Source of the DNA: Tyzzerella sp. UBA1042
Lineage (GTDB): Bacteria; Bacillota; Clostridia; Lachnospirales; Anaerotignaceae
Reading direction: 5' to 3'
NCBI GenBank assembly: GCA_002316675.1
Contig: DCDZ01000010.1
Coordinates: forward strand, 45,935-105,250
Length of the DNA stretch: 59,316 bases
The notes under the pieces: model-generated
Told to the model about the DNA's origin: nothing
Databases searched by the model: none
Seen by the model: only the letters and a program-made list of their open reading frames with translations
Made by a program: the position numbers and the translations under genes
Shown: in pieces, positions 8,294 to 18,400 of the stretch
Layout of the letters: every line of letters begins with the position of its first letter
Numbering within the stretch: position 1 is the stretch's first letter

Positions 8294-9052
8294 TTAAACG
8301 GTGAGTACAAAAAGCTCCCCGTTTATATGCTCTACCTTTAGCGCAATATCATAGACTTCCTTCAATATTTCAGGGGAAGCAATTTCCTTTGGTTCCCCTT
8401 GGGCGATGATTTTTCCATCCTTCATAGCAATCAATTCATCGCTGTAATGGATTGCCTGATTCATATCATGCAGTACGACAATCATGGTAATTCCAAATTC
8501 CACATTCAGCCGTTTAATCAGCTGTAAAATTTCTATCTGATACCGGATATCCAAATATGTAGTGGGTTCGTCCAAAAACAAAATTTTGGTGTTCTGCGCC
8601 AACGCCATAGCGATCCAAACCCTTTGCTTCTGCCCGCCGGATAAACCGGAAATCTGCCTGTCTCGAAATTCCGTTACTCCGGTCACCTCCATGGCCCATG
8701 AAACCAGCTTTTCATCTTGAGCCTTGTCCCTTTTGCAAAGTCCACCATGGGCAATTCGTCCATAGCCAATGAGCTTTTCCACTGTTAAATCGTTGGGGGC
8801 AACATTATATTGATGCACAATGGAAACCTGTCTTGCGAACTGCTTTAGGCTGATTTCATTTATATTTTTTCCCTCAAGGAAAACGCTGCCCCTATGGGCC
8901 TTTAAGTTTTTTGTCATAACCTTAAAAAGGGTGGATTTCCCGCAGCCATTGGCTCCAATTAATGTGGTGATTTTGCCCTTGGGGATTTTCAAGGAAATCT
9001 GATTCAGCACTTTTTCTTTCCCATAGGAGAAATCCAGATTCTTAACTTCCAT
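8294..9052 (-). CDS. Heme/iron-complex ABC importer, ATP-binding protein
   Basis: A FecE/BtuD-type ATPase of 252 residues that powers uptake through the neighbouring permease. It has Walker A GANGCGKST, the signature LSGGQKQRVWIAMAL, Walker B ILFLDEPTTYLD, and the switch His in VLHDMNQA. I start at the ATG at 9052, which has AAGGAG eleven bases upstream and overlaps the permease stop by 11 bp. The GTG at 9064 lies directly against the ribosome site and is less likely. It is the last gene of the heme operon. Heme as cargo is inferred from the IsdE-like lipoprotein, not from this subunit. Confidence 0.93.
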   Translation of the reverse strand: MEVKNLDFSYGKEKVLNQISLKIPKGKITTLIGANGCGKSTLFKVMTKNLKAHRGSVFLEGKNINEISLKQFARQVSIVHQYNVAPNDLTVEKLIGYGRIAHGGLCKRDKAQDEKLVSWAMEVTGVTEFRDRQISGLSGGQKQRVWIAMALAQNTKILFLDEPTTYLDIRYQIEILQLIKRLNVEFGITMIVVLHDMNQAIHYSDELIAMKDGKIIAQGEPKEIASPEILKEVYDIALKVEHINGELFVLTV

Positions 9053-10028
9053 AGGTTTTGTCACTCCTTTTTAACAGTACAATAAAGAACGGCCCGCCGA
9101 TGACAGACATAATGATTGCCGCCGAAATTTCATAGGGATAGGCAATCAACCGCCCCACGGTATCCGCCAAAAGCATGGTAAAAGCCCCAAAGAGCATGGA
9201 AAACGGGATTAACAGCTTATGGTCGCTGCCCACAAACAATCTGCCGATGTGGGGTACAATCAAGCCGATAAAGCTGATGGAACCTGCCACAGCAGTGGTG
9301 ATGGAAGCCAGCAAAACTGCGATCAAGGAGAGCGCCGCCCGTAATCCATTCACATTCACACCAAGGCTGCGTATGGTTTTATCCTCTAAGGCGAGCAAAT
9401 TGCATCTGCCTGCCGCAAAGAGGGAAAGAATCAGCCCAATGCTGACATACCCCGCCAATAAACGCACATCCTTCCAGGTTTTCATAGAAATATTGGCATT
9501 CAAAATGGAGGCCGCACCGGAATAATTCTGCCCGCTCATGGCACTAAAGGATTCCATCAGGCCGGAAAAAACCGCATTCACCGCAACCCCTACCAGAATA
9601 ATCCGAAGGGGAGAAAAACCGCCCTTCCAAGAAAGAGAATACACCAGCACACAGGCGAGTATCCCCCCCAAAAAGGAAAAAATGGGTGTAAAAAAATACC
9701 ACATAGGAAAAAACGCCACAATCAACACAGAAACAAATGCAGAGCCGGCGGAAATACCGATAATGCCGGGGTCAGCTAAGGGATTTTTTAACACTGCCTG
9801 AAATAAAACGCCGGAAACTGCCAAGCCCGCTCCCGTAATCATGGCAATGATAATTCTTGGAAACCTTAAGTCATAAATGGTTGCCACCGTCTCGTTGTAT
9901 TCCACAAAAAGCCCACGAAAAAGCGCTCCATAAGTAACCTTGAGGCTGCCTAAATTCACCGAAATAAAAAATAATCCCAACAGTAGCACCACTAAAACGC
10001 TAAAATAAACTGCTTTTCTTTTTTTCAT
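9042..10028 (-). CDS. Heme/iron-complex ABC importer, permease (FecCD family)
   Basis: A 328-residue polytopic membrane protein of the FecCD/BtuC family, with roughly nine or ten hydrophobic segments and the family signatures TGAGLAVSGVLFQAVLKNPLADPGIIGIS near residue 60 and SISFIGLIVPHIGR near residue 260, which contacts the ATPase. It forms the membrane channel for the substrate delivered by the lipoprotein encoded 2 bp upstream. By analogy with S. aureus IsdF it would move heme across the cytoplasmic membrane. A GGTGA ribosome site lies in the end of the upstream gene, so the two are translationally linked. Confidence 0.93.
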   Translation of the reverse strand: MKKRKAVYFSVLVVLLLGLFFISVNLGSLKVTYGALFRGLFVEYNETVATIYDLRFPRIIIAMITGAGLAVSGVLFQAVLKNPLADPGIIGISAGSAFVSVLIVAFFPMWYFFTPIFSFLGGILACVLVYSLSWKGGFSPLRIILVGVAVNAVFSGLMESFSAMSGQNYSGAASILNANISMKTWKDVRLLAGYVSIGLILSLFAAGRCNLLALEDKTIRSLGVNVNGLRAALSLIAVLLASITTAVAGSISFIGLIVPHIGRLFVGSDHKLLIPFSMLFGAFTMLLADTVGRLIAYPYEISAAIIMSVIGGPFFIVLLKRSDKTYGS

Positions 10029-10030
10029 TT

Positions 10031-11086
10031 TTATTCACCATACAGCATGGGCTCTAAGTCCGAAAGGGCTTCGGGATATGTAAACGTTGCGCTCATGCCG
10101 AAAATCATATAATCCACATCATAAACCTTTCCGTCCTCCACCGCCCTGAAATGCTTCCAAATGTCATTTTCCGAAAACTCCTTGGCAAACATTTTAAGCG
10201 CCTCTTGGGGCAAGCCATGGGCAGTACGGATGATTACATCCGGGTCTGTCTGTAAAATTTCCTCGGGCGTCACGTTCAAAAAATCCTTTTCGGTGCTGGG
10301 AAATACATTCACTCCACCGGCAAGCTCCACCAAAGAGCCCGCATAGGATTTGTTGGTTGCCACAAGGTAGCTTCCGGGAAGCCCCATGAGCACCAGAACT
10401 TTAGGCTTTTCCGTCACAGTATGTTTTGCCTTATAGTTATCTATAAAAGTGTTATACTCCGTAACCAAAGCATTTGCTTCTTCCTCTTTGCCATACTTCT
10501 TCCCGAGTAAGGTGATGCTGTCATACAGACCCTTCACACTTTTCAAGTCGATAAAGGTGAAAGGCACCCCGGCATTATCATATTTTATTTTTAAGTCCAC
10601 CTCCAAGGTGTCCGGCCCGATGACATCCGTTGGATTCAAGGATTTAATGATCTCCAAATCAGGGGCCATGGGCGTGCCGATGCGGGTGGCCTCCTCATAC
10701 CGTGAGGGTATGGTAGAAACCGTTGTATTTGGCACACCAACCAGATCGATACCCAGCTTATTCATAATTTCACAGGTTGCGGCGGACGTTGCAATGATGC
10801 GAGTTTCTTCCGCCTTTTCTGCTTTTGCCGCCGTTTTAATTTCCGCCGTTGTTGTTTTTTTCTCTGTATCGCTCTTTTCGGCCTCGGTGTCAGCAGCGGC
10901 TTCTGCCTCTTCCCCGCCTTCCTCTTTCACCTCGGCTTTCTCCGGCGCTTCGGCTGTGATATTTGCCGCAGTTACTTCCGCTTTATTTTCCGTCCCTTCG
11001 GCACCGCTTTGATCAACACAGCCCGCAAATAGCAACAGCATACAGCTAAGAAGCAACAGTAGTATTCTATTTCTCCAATTTTTCAT
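10031..11086 (-). CDS. isdE: IsdE-like heme-binding lipoprotein
   Basis: A 351-residue solute-binding lipoprotein with signal peptide and lipobox LFAGC (Cys23). After a charged Glu/Ala/Lys/Thr-rich linker (about residues 26-92) comes a two-lobed domain very like S. aureus IsdE. Both IsdE heme ligands have counterparts: Met140 in GTPMAPDLEIIKSL and His290 in RTAHGLP. SYLVATNKSYAGSL and NDIWKHF also match my memory of the family. It should hand heme from surface proteins to the permease. The linker is far longer than in S. aureus and may tether the domain through a thick wall. The start follows GGGGAAGAAC. Confidence 0.9.
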   Translation of the reverse strand: MKNWRNRILLLLLSCMLLLFAGCVDQSGAEGTENKAEVTAANITAEAPEKAEVKEEGGEEAEAAADTEAEKSDTEKKTTTAEIKTAAKAEKAEETRIIATSAATCEIMNKLGIDLVGVPNTTVSTIPSRYEEATRIGTPMAPDLEIIKSLNPTDVIGPDTLEVDLKIKYDNAGVPFTFIDLKSVKGLYDSITLLGKKYGKEEEANALVTEYNTFIDNYKAKHTVTEKPKVLVLMGLPGSYLVATNKSYAGSLVELAGGVNVFPSTEKDFLNVTPEEILQTDPDVIIRTAHGLPQEALKMFAKEFSENDIWKHFRAVEDGKVYDVDYMIFGMSATFTYPEALSDLEPMLYGE

Positions 11087-11213
11087 GTTCTTCCCCTTTC
11101 CTCACCAATTTCGTGAACCTTTCATTGATATAGAAATGCAAAAAACAGTTTTTCAAGGGGGCCAGAAAACACTGTCTTTTGCATTTGCCAAAGCAACCCC
11201 GCAACAAATGCTT

Positions 11214-11244
11214 CCCGCAGGTATTTTGCAAAAATACCCACGGG
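11214..11244. other. Inverted repeat between the Shp-like gene and isdE
   Basis: CCCG/CGGG and GGTATTTT/AAAATACC arms form an imperfect 31-bp dyad without a following T-run on either strand. It lies in the 208-bp gap before isdE and could reduce read-through or set mRNA stability. No promoter is evident in this gap, so isdE is probably read from upstream. Confidence 0.35.
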
Positions 11245-11294
11245 ACTACAGCTTGTTGTACGTAGGGAAATGGCCTGTTTCAACACCTTCGTTC

Positions 11295-12380
11295 TTATGC
11301 GTTATTCAGCATATTCATAATAATGGATGCAACATCAGCTCTTGTTGCCGCTGATTTAAATTGATATCCGTTGGAATTCTGGCTTGTAATAATCCCGGCT
11401 GTTCCCGCCTTTTCCACAGCCTCTCTCGCCCAGCTGCTTACCGTATCCATATTTGGTGCTGTGCCGCTAGCCTTCAAGGTAATGCCGTTAGCCTCCACAT
11501 ATTTCATCATGATAACTGCCGCCTGCTCACAGGTCACTGGCACATCGGGACTAAATGCCGTTTCACCAGTGCCGGAAACAATTCCCTTATCACTTGCCCA
11601 GCCGATATATTTTGCATAATATTTCCCTGGGGCAACATCCTGAAACTTACTGCTGTTATAGCCGGAAACATCCGCACCGTTTAATTTTCCTAACACCGTT
11701 ACAAACATACCCCTTGTCATGGCCGTATCTGGGCTGAAGGTGGTATCACTGGTACCACTGAAAAACTTCTTTTCCACAACACCTTCAATGTCAGCTTTTG
11801 CCCAGTGATCGGAAATATCCGTAAAGCCCTCCTTCTTGGTTTCATTTGTGTTGGCTTTAATGCTCTTTATAAAGTCCCCATTTCCGCTTTGGGCAGTGCT
11901 AGTATCAACCTTCCAAAAGAAGCAAACATCTCTGCCCATTGGCCCAACATACATTTTCACTTTTATATAACAATCAGCGGAGGGCGCTTCAAAGCGCATA
12001 TCCCCGCTGTCATTGGTAGAATTCTCTGCCAAAACGGAATATTTGGCTTCGGTGTAGTCTCCCTTCGGCGCATTTTGGGTATAAATTCTGATATTTGAGA
12101 TATGGCTGTACAAAAGCATCCTTACAGTAATCCAAGTTTTTCCGTCCTGCTCTTCCACCAAGGCCTTTTCATACACCGCACTTCTGCACATACCTTCGCC
12201 GATTTCCGCATTGCTTGTGCCTCCATCCTCTGTTTTTCCCGTGTCCGGATTAAGATAGTAGGTCAGGGTATCTGCCGTATATACATTTTCGTTTGACGCA
12301 AAGGCACTCACCTGCATCCCAAGACAAACGGCAACTGCCAGACACATGGAAACCAATTTTTTCAAGCTTCTTTTTTTCAT
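11295..12380 (-). CDS. SLH-anchored Shp/NEAT-like heme-binding surface protein
   Basis: A 361-residue exported protein with a signal peptide (cut near AFAS), a heme-binding-like domain (about 30-160) and three SLH repeats (about 185-361) that bind secondary wall polymer. The middle domain resembles the streptococcal Shp family: Met64 in IGEGMCRSAVYEKA and Met148 in YVGPMGRDVCFF are 84 residues apart, close to the spacing of the two axial Met ligands of Shp as I recall it, and DGKTWITVRM fits a NEAT-type strand. It probably passes heme to the lipoprotein encoded downstream. The ribosome site is GGAGGAAAAAAG. The family call is from memory of the pattern. Confidence 0.8.
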   Translation of the reverse strand: MKKRSLKKLVSMCLAVAVCLGMQVSAFASNENVYTADTLTYYLNPDTGKTEDGGTSNAEIGEGMCRSAVYEKALVEEQDGKTWITVRMLLYSHISNIRIYTQNAPKGDYTEAKYSVLAENSTNDSGDMRFEAPSADCYIKVKMYVGPMGRDVCFFWKVDTSTAQSGNGDFIKSIKANTNETKKEGFTDISDHWAKADIEGVVEKKFFSGTSDTTFSPDTAMTRGMFVTVLGKLNGADVSGYNSSKFQDVAPGKYYAKYIGWASDKGIVSGTGETAFSPDVPVTCEQAAVIMMKYVEANGITLKASGTAPNMDTVSSWAREAVEKAGTAGIITSQNSNGYQFKSAATRADVASIIMNMLNNA

Positions 12381-12401
12381 CTTTTTTCCTCCATTTTGAT
12401 T

Positions 12402-12434
12402 GGCAGAAGCCCCTCCCTAAAGAAGGGCTCTGCC
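12402..12434 (-). other. Hairpin in the leader of the Shp-like gene
   Basis: GGCAGAGCCCTT and GGGGCTTCTGCC arms on the minus strand form a hairpin directly after the likely transcription start and before the ribosome site. It has no T-run, so it is more likely an mRNA-stability or attenuating structure than a full terminator. Confidence 0.45.
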
Positions 12435-12437
12435 TAA

Positions 12438-12467
12438 TTTATAGTATCACAAGGGGTGAATACTCAA
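12438..12467 (-). promoter_or_regulatory. Promoter for the Shp-like gene and importer operon
   Basis: On the minus strand TTGAGT (12462-12467) and TATAAA (12438-12443) are 18 bp apart, just after the stop of the giant surface-protein gene. It would give the importer genes transcription independent of that 6.4-kb gene. No RTTAG dyad overlaps it. Confidence 0.5.
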
Positions 12468-12468
12468 T

Positions 12469-15400
12469 TTAAATTGTTTCCGGCTCTGCTTGAGAGGAAT
12501 ACTCCTCCATAAATCTTACCAGCATAACCGCAACCTCCGCTCTGGATGCTCCATCCTTCGGCGCAAAGGTTTTGTTTTCCCGCCCGACAAGGATGCCTGC
12601 TCCCACAAGGGCTTTTACACTATCCTTTGCCCAATCGGCGATTTCGTCTGCATCAGCAAAGTCAAGGGCTTCGCTGCTGCCAAGGTCTATCCTCTTCATT
12701 TCGGCATATTTTGTAAGCATCACTGCCATTTGTTCTCTGGTAATGCTTGCATTTGGAGCAAAGGTACCTGCACCGGTGCCTCCGGTAATTCCCGCTTCAG
12801 AGGCCCAAAGCACATAGGAGGAATAATAATCCGTATCCTTCACATCGCTAAATTTATTGCCTCGATAGGTGTTTCCCTTTATGCCTTCCAGCCTGCCAAG
12901 CACAGTCACAAACATACCTCTTGTCATTTTTGTATTCGGTGCAAAGCTAGTCTCACTGACACCGCTAAATAACCCCATTTCTACAGCTTTTTCGATATAA
13001 ACCTTCGCCCAGTGGCCTGAAATATCATCAAACAGTTCGTCCTCCGCCTCATCCTCAGTAAGCTCCGGAACATTCAAAGCCTCATCCATTTCCACCAGAG
13101 CAAATAAACCAAAGTCTGCTGTTTCAAACGCAAAGTATACCGGCTCTGTTCCGCTTGCCGCAGGGATTAGCCCGCCATTTAATACTGTACCATTGAGCAA
13201 GGTCTTTGTGCCGTCGTCATTGATTCTATACAACGCCACCCGCTCCTGATCAAAATCCTCGGGAATCGGAATGTATAGCTTCACCTTGTCAAGGGGTGCT
13301 GTCTCTTCATCTCCAATTTTCGCAAGAATTTGATAAACAGTAAACTTATGGATATCCTCTCCCAATGCTTTTTGTGCAAGATTGAACTGCTTTCCTTCTT
13401 TCAGGATAGCTGAGAACAATTTTGATCCCTCCGGCAAAACATTTTCTGCGGCAATCAAGCGAATGCCTGTTTCCGCATCGGTTTCATCTACCGGACTGCT
13501 CTCTATGGAAACAGAGCTTTCGGAAGCGGAATCGTTTACATCCAGCTCATCGGTATCCTTTCCTACCTTAACACTATCCCAATCAATTCTAAGCCTTGCG
13601 TCAATTGCGCCGCTGCCCACCGCAGAATCCATAATGGTATAGGGCACCTTTACTTTAACGTCAATATATTCTTCTGTCACATTTGGCAGAGTAAACTCAA
13701 ATTTTTTAAGGTAATCGAAGGTGTAGCTTGTACCGTTATAGGTTGTATTGATTTCCTTCGTTTCCAATGCCGTTGCAAGTTGATACACGCCCTGAGCATT
13801 CTTAAACTGGAATTCCTGCAGCCCAGAATAATACGGTGGAATGCGAACAGGGTTTGAGCCCAGTTGAATCACACTGTTTCCGCCGCTTGTCACAATCAGC
13901 GCCCTTGGGTTGTTTTCAAACGCCACATTTCCCATGGACGGCTCGTCATCACTGGACTTATAGAGATCTACATCCACCCAATACTTTCCATCCTGCGTCA
14001 CATCAATTTCGCCGGGAGATGGCTCGTCTCCACCCGAGGAGGAGGTATCAAAGGTCAATTTTTTCATATTCACAATGGAGTCTGTAAAGCCCTCCTTTGC
14101 GGCCATGGCAAACACGTTGACTGTGCCTGCCGCACCGCCCATGGCAGCAGCTTGCGCCTTCGTAATGGTGAAGGAATTCGTATATTTACTTTCTGCATCC
14201 TTGGTAATGGAAGCATCTTCAGACCCGCTGACCGTATAGTAAATATCCGCATCCACTGCCTCGCTGGCAGACGGCATAGCAATGGAAATCAGGAAGGCGT
14301 CTCCGGCACTATTTAACACCGCATCAATCACAGGGATATCCACCTGACGCTCATCATCAACGGGAACCCCCGTCACTTTCTCAATAATTTCAGAATAATC
14401 AAGGGATAAGGTTGCTCTTTGCTTACCCATGTCCTCAAAATTAGATTCAATTCCCACCGTTACCTTATCACTGTTTGTGTAAACCGGAATGGTCACACTG
14501 GAAATCTTGTTATCCTGGGTATATACATAGGTTCCTTTTATTTGGGTGTTTTTCCAGTTCTCCGCCCTTGCTGTCTCCTCATTTTCAAAGTACCACAAAT
14601 CAATGAGGTATCCCGCATGGCCACCCATATCTATTCTTTGGAAGGGAATGCTTAAGGTTTTGTTCCCTTTTTCATCCACAGACAATACTGCTGTTCCTGA
14701 TAAAGCGCCATTTCCCATAGACAGTAAATCGTTATTTATGAAATTCAGCATTTTAATCGGAACTTCATAGCTTGTATTCGTCTGAATGTTATCCCACCAA
14801 TTGGTAGAAAACGCAATGGTCGTCTGGCTAATTTCAGAGGCATTCATACCTGCGCCCTCGCAAATCGCCTTGATCACGGTCGGCTCACCATTTGTTAATG
14901 CCGGAACCATGAAGCCTTCCGTATACAAGGTGCCATTTTGCGCCGATGGCTCAGTGCCGTCTATGGTATAATAAACGGATGCACCTTCTGTGGGGCTTGT
15001 TATGTTTACGGTATAAACACCATCCTCTGGGGTTTCGCCGCTTTCATATTTTGCATAAATCACGGGTTTTTCCGCAGTCTCCGCAGCCATACCTTTTTTA
15101 TTAAAGGTTATGGTATAGGTAACCACATCAGAGGTGATAAATCCGCTTTTTACCGTCACAGCTTTTATGGTATATACTTCCCCTTCCTCATTTTCTGTTG
15201 ATAACGTAAAGGAATCGGTGTAAAGCTGCTCTGCATTTGACGTATTGGGGTCTACCCCTGTTGTTCCGCTAGTACAGGTATAATAAATGCCTGCATTTTC
15301 CGAAGCACTGGAAAGGGATATTGTCGCCGTATCCTCATTCACATAAGAGGTTGCCCCTGTGGCCGTGGTCATTTTCGGTGCCTGTGTGGGAATGCCATCG

Positions 15401-18400
15401 GCTGTAACTCTGCTGGCATAATCCACCGCAAGGCTTGCATACTGCGTCTCCCCTGCTGAGGTTTTGAAATAAACATCTAAATAGGCATTCTTTGTGGTGA
15501 TGGGGATTTTTGCAAGCTTAACATATTTTTCTCCCTCCACGGCATAGGTTTCTGCCGCAGCAGCTTTTACATATTCGCCGTTTAGGTAATCATAGTAATA
15601 AAACTCTGTCACATACTCCCCGTCTAAGTCCGCTAGGGGAAGATACAAATATTTTGCATAACTTTTAATATCCAACAGCGCATCTCCATTATGATAACTG
15701 CTGTCAAAAATACCCGCATATGCATGAGCTTGATATTTATTCTCGCTATCCATCAATGCAGCGGAGGCATAATAATACCCGTTTGCAATAGTGGGCATAT
15801 CCGCCTTTTCTCCCGCAACCATAACATAAATGCCGGAAGGATACTGGTTTTGAATCCGGTAAGCATTATACCCAAGCTCCGTCGTACCGGCACCTTCTGT
15901 AATCAGCACTGCCGTGCCGTCTTCTTTGATTCTATAAAGGGAAACATCCTCAGGCTTAAACCCGGAAGCCGCAGGTATCACGACGGTGTAATCCTTGATT
16001 TCACCCGTGGAATCCAAAAGCTTCACCTGTTCACCCGCGGGGGTTTCAAAGGTATAATCCAGCACACGCATAGCTCTGCTGCCATGTTCTGCGTTTACCG
16101 CAGAAACCGCTTCCGCATAGGTGCTGATTTCGGCGGCGTCCGTTACCGTGTCTACACGGAATACCGTGTCATAGGGGATTACATAACCAGAAGAAGTCCC
16201 CCAAATGCCGAGATCACCTTTGGCCGTGATGTAAAAACTGGAATCATTTTCCGCATAAAGCTTATTTCCCAAAGCTCTTGCATTCAACCGCACCGGGATC
16301 TCGAGTTCCTCCGTCCAACCCATCCCTTCTACATACCCTTTTACCCGCACGTTCATCGTATGGGGGTCAGGGTTGGTTGCGTAAACACTGTATAACTTTT
16401 GCACCTGTCCGTAATCGCCATAAACCCCCAGTTGACTTACACTCGGAAAGGCCGTGGAACTTGAGGAAAGGGTGATTTCCTCCTCAGGATCTGTGGTATA
16501 ATAATACACCATAGGCCTCGTTGCAGAATAGCCCTTTTTTTTGAGCTTGATATCAAACGAGAACCCTTCCAGTTGACGATATGATCCGTCATAGGTAAGG
16601 TATTTCGATTCTGTTTCTATGGTATAGCCCATAACAGAAGAATCTATTTCAGATGCAGGTCTCGGCTGGGAATTAAGAGAAAATACAAAATCTACCCATG
16701 TATCACTGCTATTTTGAAATTTCACTGTCACATCCGAAGTTAATGACGCCAAAGGCACCGTAATGGTTTTTATGATTCTATGCTCAGATGGGGTAAAATC
16801 ATACTCCTTCGCTTCAGATGGTTCCTCAAAGGAAAGCTCAGTTTCATTCACATCCTCCACAAGCTTTGCGGCCTTTAAAATATAGGTTCCGTCAGAATTG
16901 TTTGACCACACTGTTTTCTCTCTAAAACGAATGGTGAGGCTGATATCCCCTTTCTCATCCACCGTAAGAGCAACATCCTTGGTATCGATATAATTCTCAG
17001 CAAGATACGCATTTTCTTCATCGTCACAGCGCACCGCAAAATCCGCAATATACTCGCCTGCCTCAATCGTCAAGCTGTCCGACACCTTGAATAAAAGCTC
17101 CGCCGTGGTAATTTCCGACAGATATTTTCCATTTTTCACCGCAACAACCTTTACAACCACCTTGCCGCCGCCTGGGGAAGGCGCTTGAATTCCCGTAATG
17201 CCAGTCCCCGAATCATATGCGGGGCTTTCCAGCGTAGGGTCTGTTCCGTCTAAGGTATAGACATACGTTAAGGCTGGGTCATAATTGGAAATGGTTGCGG
17301 TCACCTCTGCATCGTTGGCATATTTGGTTTCCTCTGCCTCTAACGCAGTGAACGAAAGCGCAGGAGTGGCAATCACTTCCTCTAAAAATATCAGCTTAAT
17401 TGTGATCGGGTTAGCATAGGTCTTTGTCGGCCCGTCATCAATTTCGCAGGACACACGCAGCTGAACGGTCTCCGCCGCGAGGCTGCTGGCTTGAATGGTA
17501 AAGCTTCCCGTGTATTCCTGTGCTGTTTCGCTTTGCGCCGGAGCCGTTCCATCCAGAGTATACAGCAATTTATTCCCCTCTCCGCCGGGATGTTTCATAG
17601 TGATTTCCACTGTCTCTCCATTGGGAATATCCCGGATAGTTTTGGTAGAGCTAACAATTTGTGTGGTGTCGCTCCCCTTCTGGGTAATGGTAACAGAGGC
17701 TTTGGCCGAGGTCATATTCGTCGGCATACTTCTAAATACAATATCTTTTTCCGCAGTCTCAGAGTAAACATACACAATGCTTCCGTCTTCCGCTTCAATT
17801 CCCTTTCTCTCAATCGCCTTTACCGTGATGGTGCCACCTGCGGTATACTGGGTATAGTTAAGGGCAGCCTGAAACGGACTTTCATAAAATGCACCGGTTT
17901 CACTGGTTCTGGGGTCGGAGCCATCCGTCGTATACAAAACCTCTGCATTCAGAGGCACCTCTATACTAACCGTTACCGATGACATAAAACTGTAGCTTTC
18001 TTGTGTTTCGCCATTCGCATCTGCATCTGAAATTTCAGGCAAAGGCACTTCAATTTCTTCTAAAAAATTAACTTCCTTTGTGGTAATTTGAGAAAAAGCC
18101 GATTCTTCTCCCTCCTGCACCGCAACCGCTTGAATAGTTACGGTTTCTGCCTCTGTGCCTGCGGCCTCTATGGCAAAGCCTTCGGCATCGGCATAAGCAA
18201 GCCTTGTTCCGCTTTCCGTAGGGTCAGAGCCATCTGTCGTATAATATACCGTTGTTTCCTCCGGAACGGTAATCGTCACCTGTACTTGGGCATCATTGGC
18301 ATAATAGGTTTGATCCTCCGATTCTCCATCCGTGACAGAAATGGAAGGTACGTCAACCACCGCAAGCTCCTCAAGCAGAGGGGCAATCAAAAGGGAATTC

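Noticed and set aside
10449..11012. Rightward 187-codon Ser/Ala-rich frame
   Set aside because: It mirrors the Glu/Ala/Lys linker of the IsdE-like lipoprotein; composition artefact.
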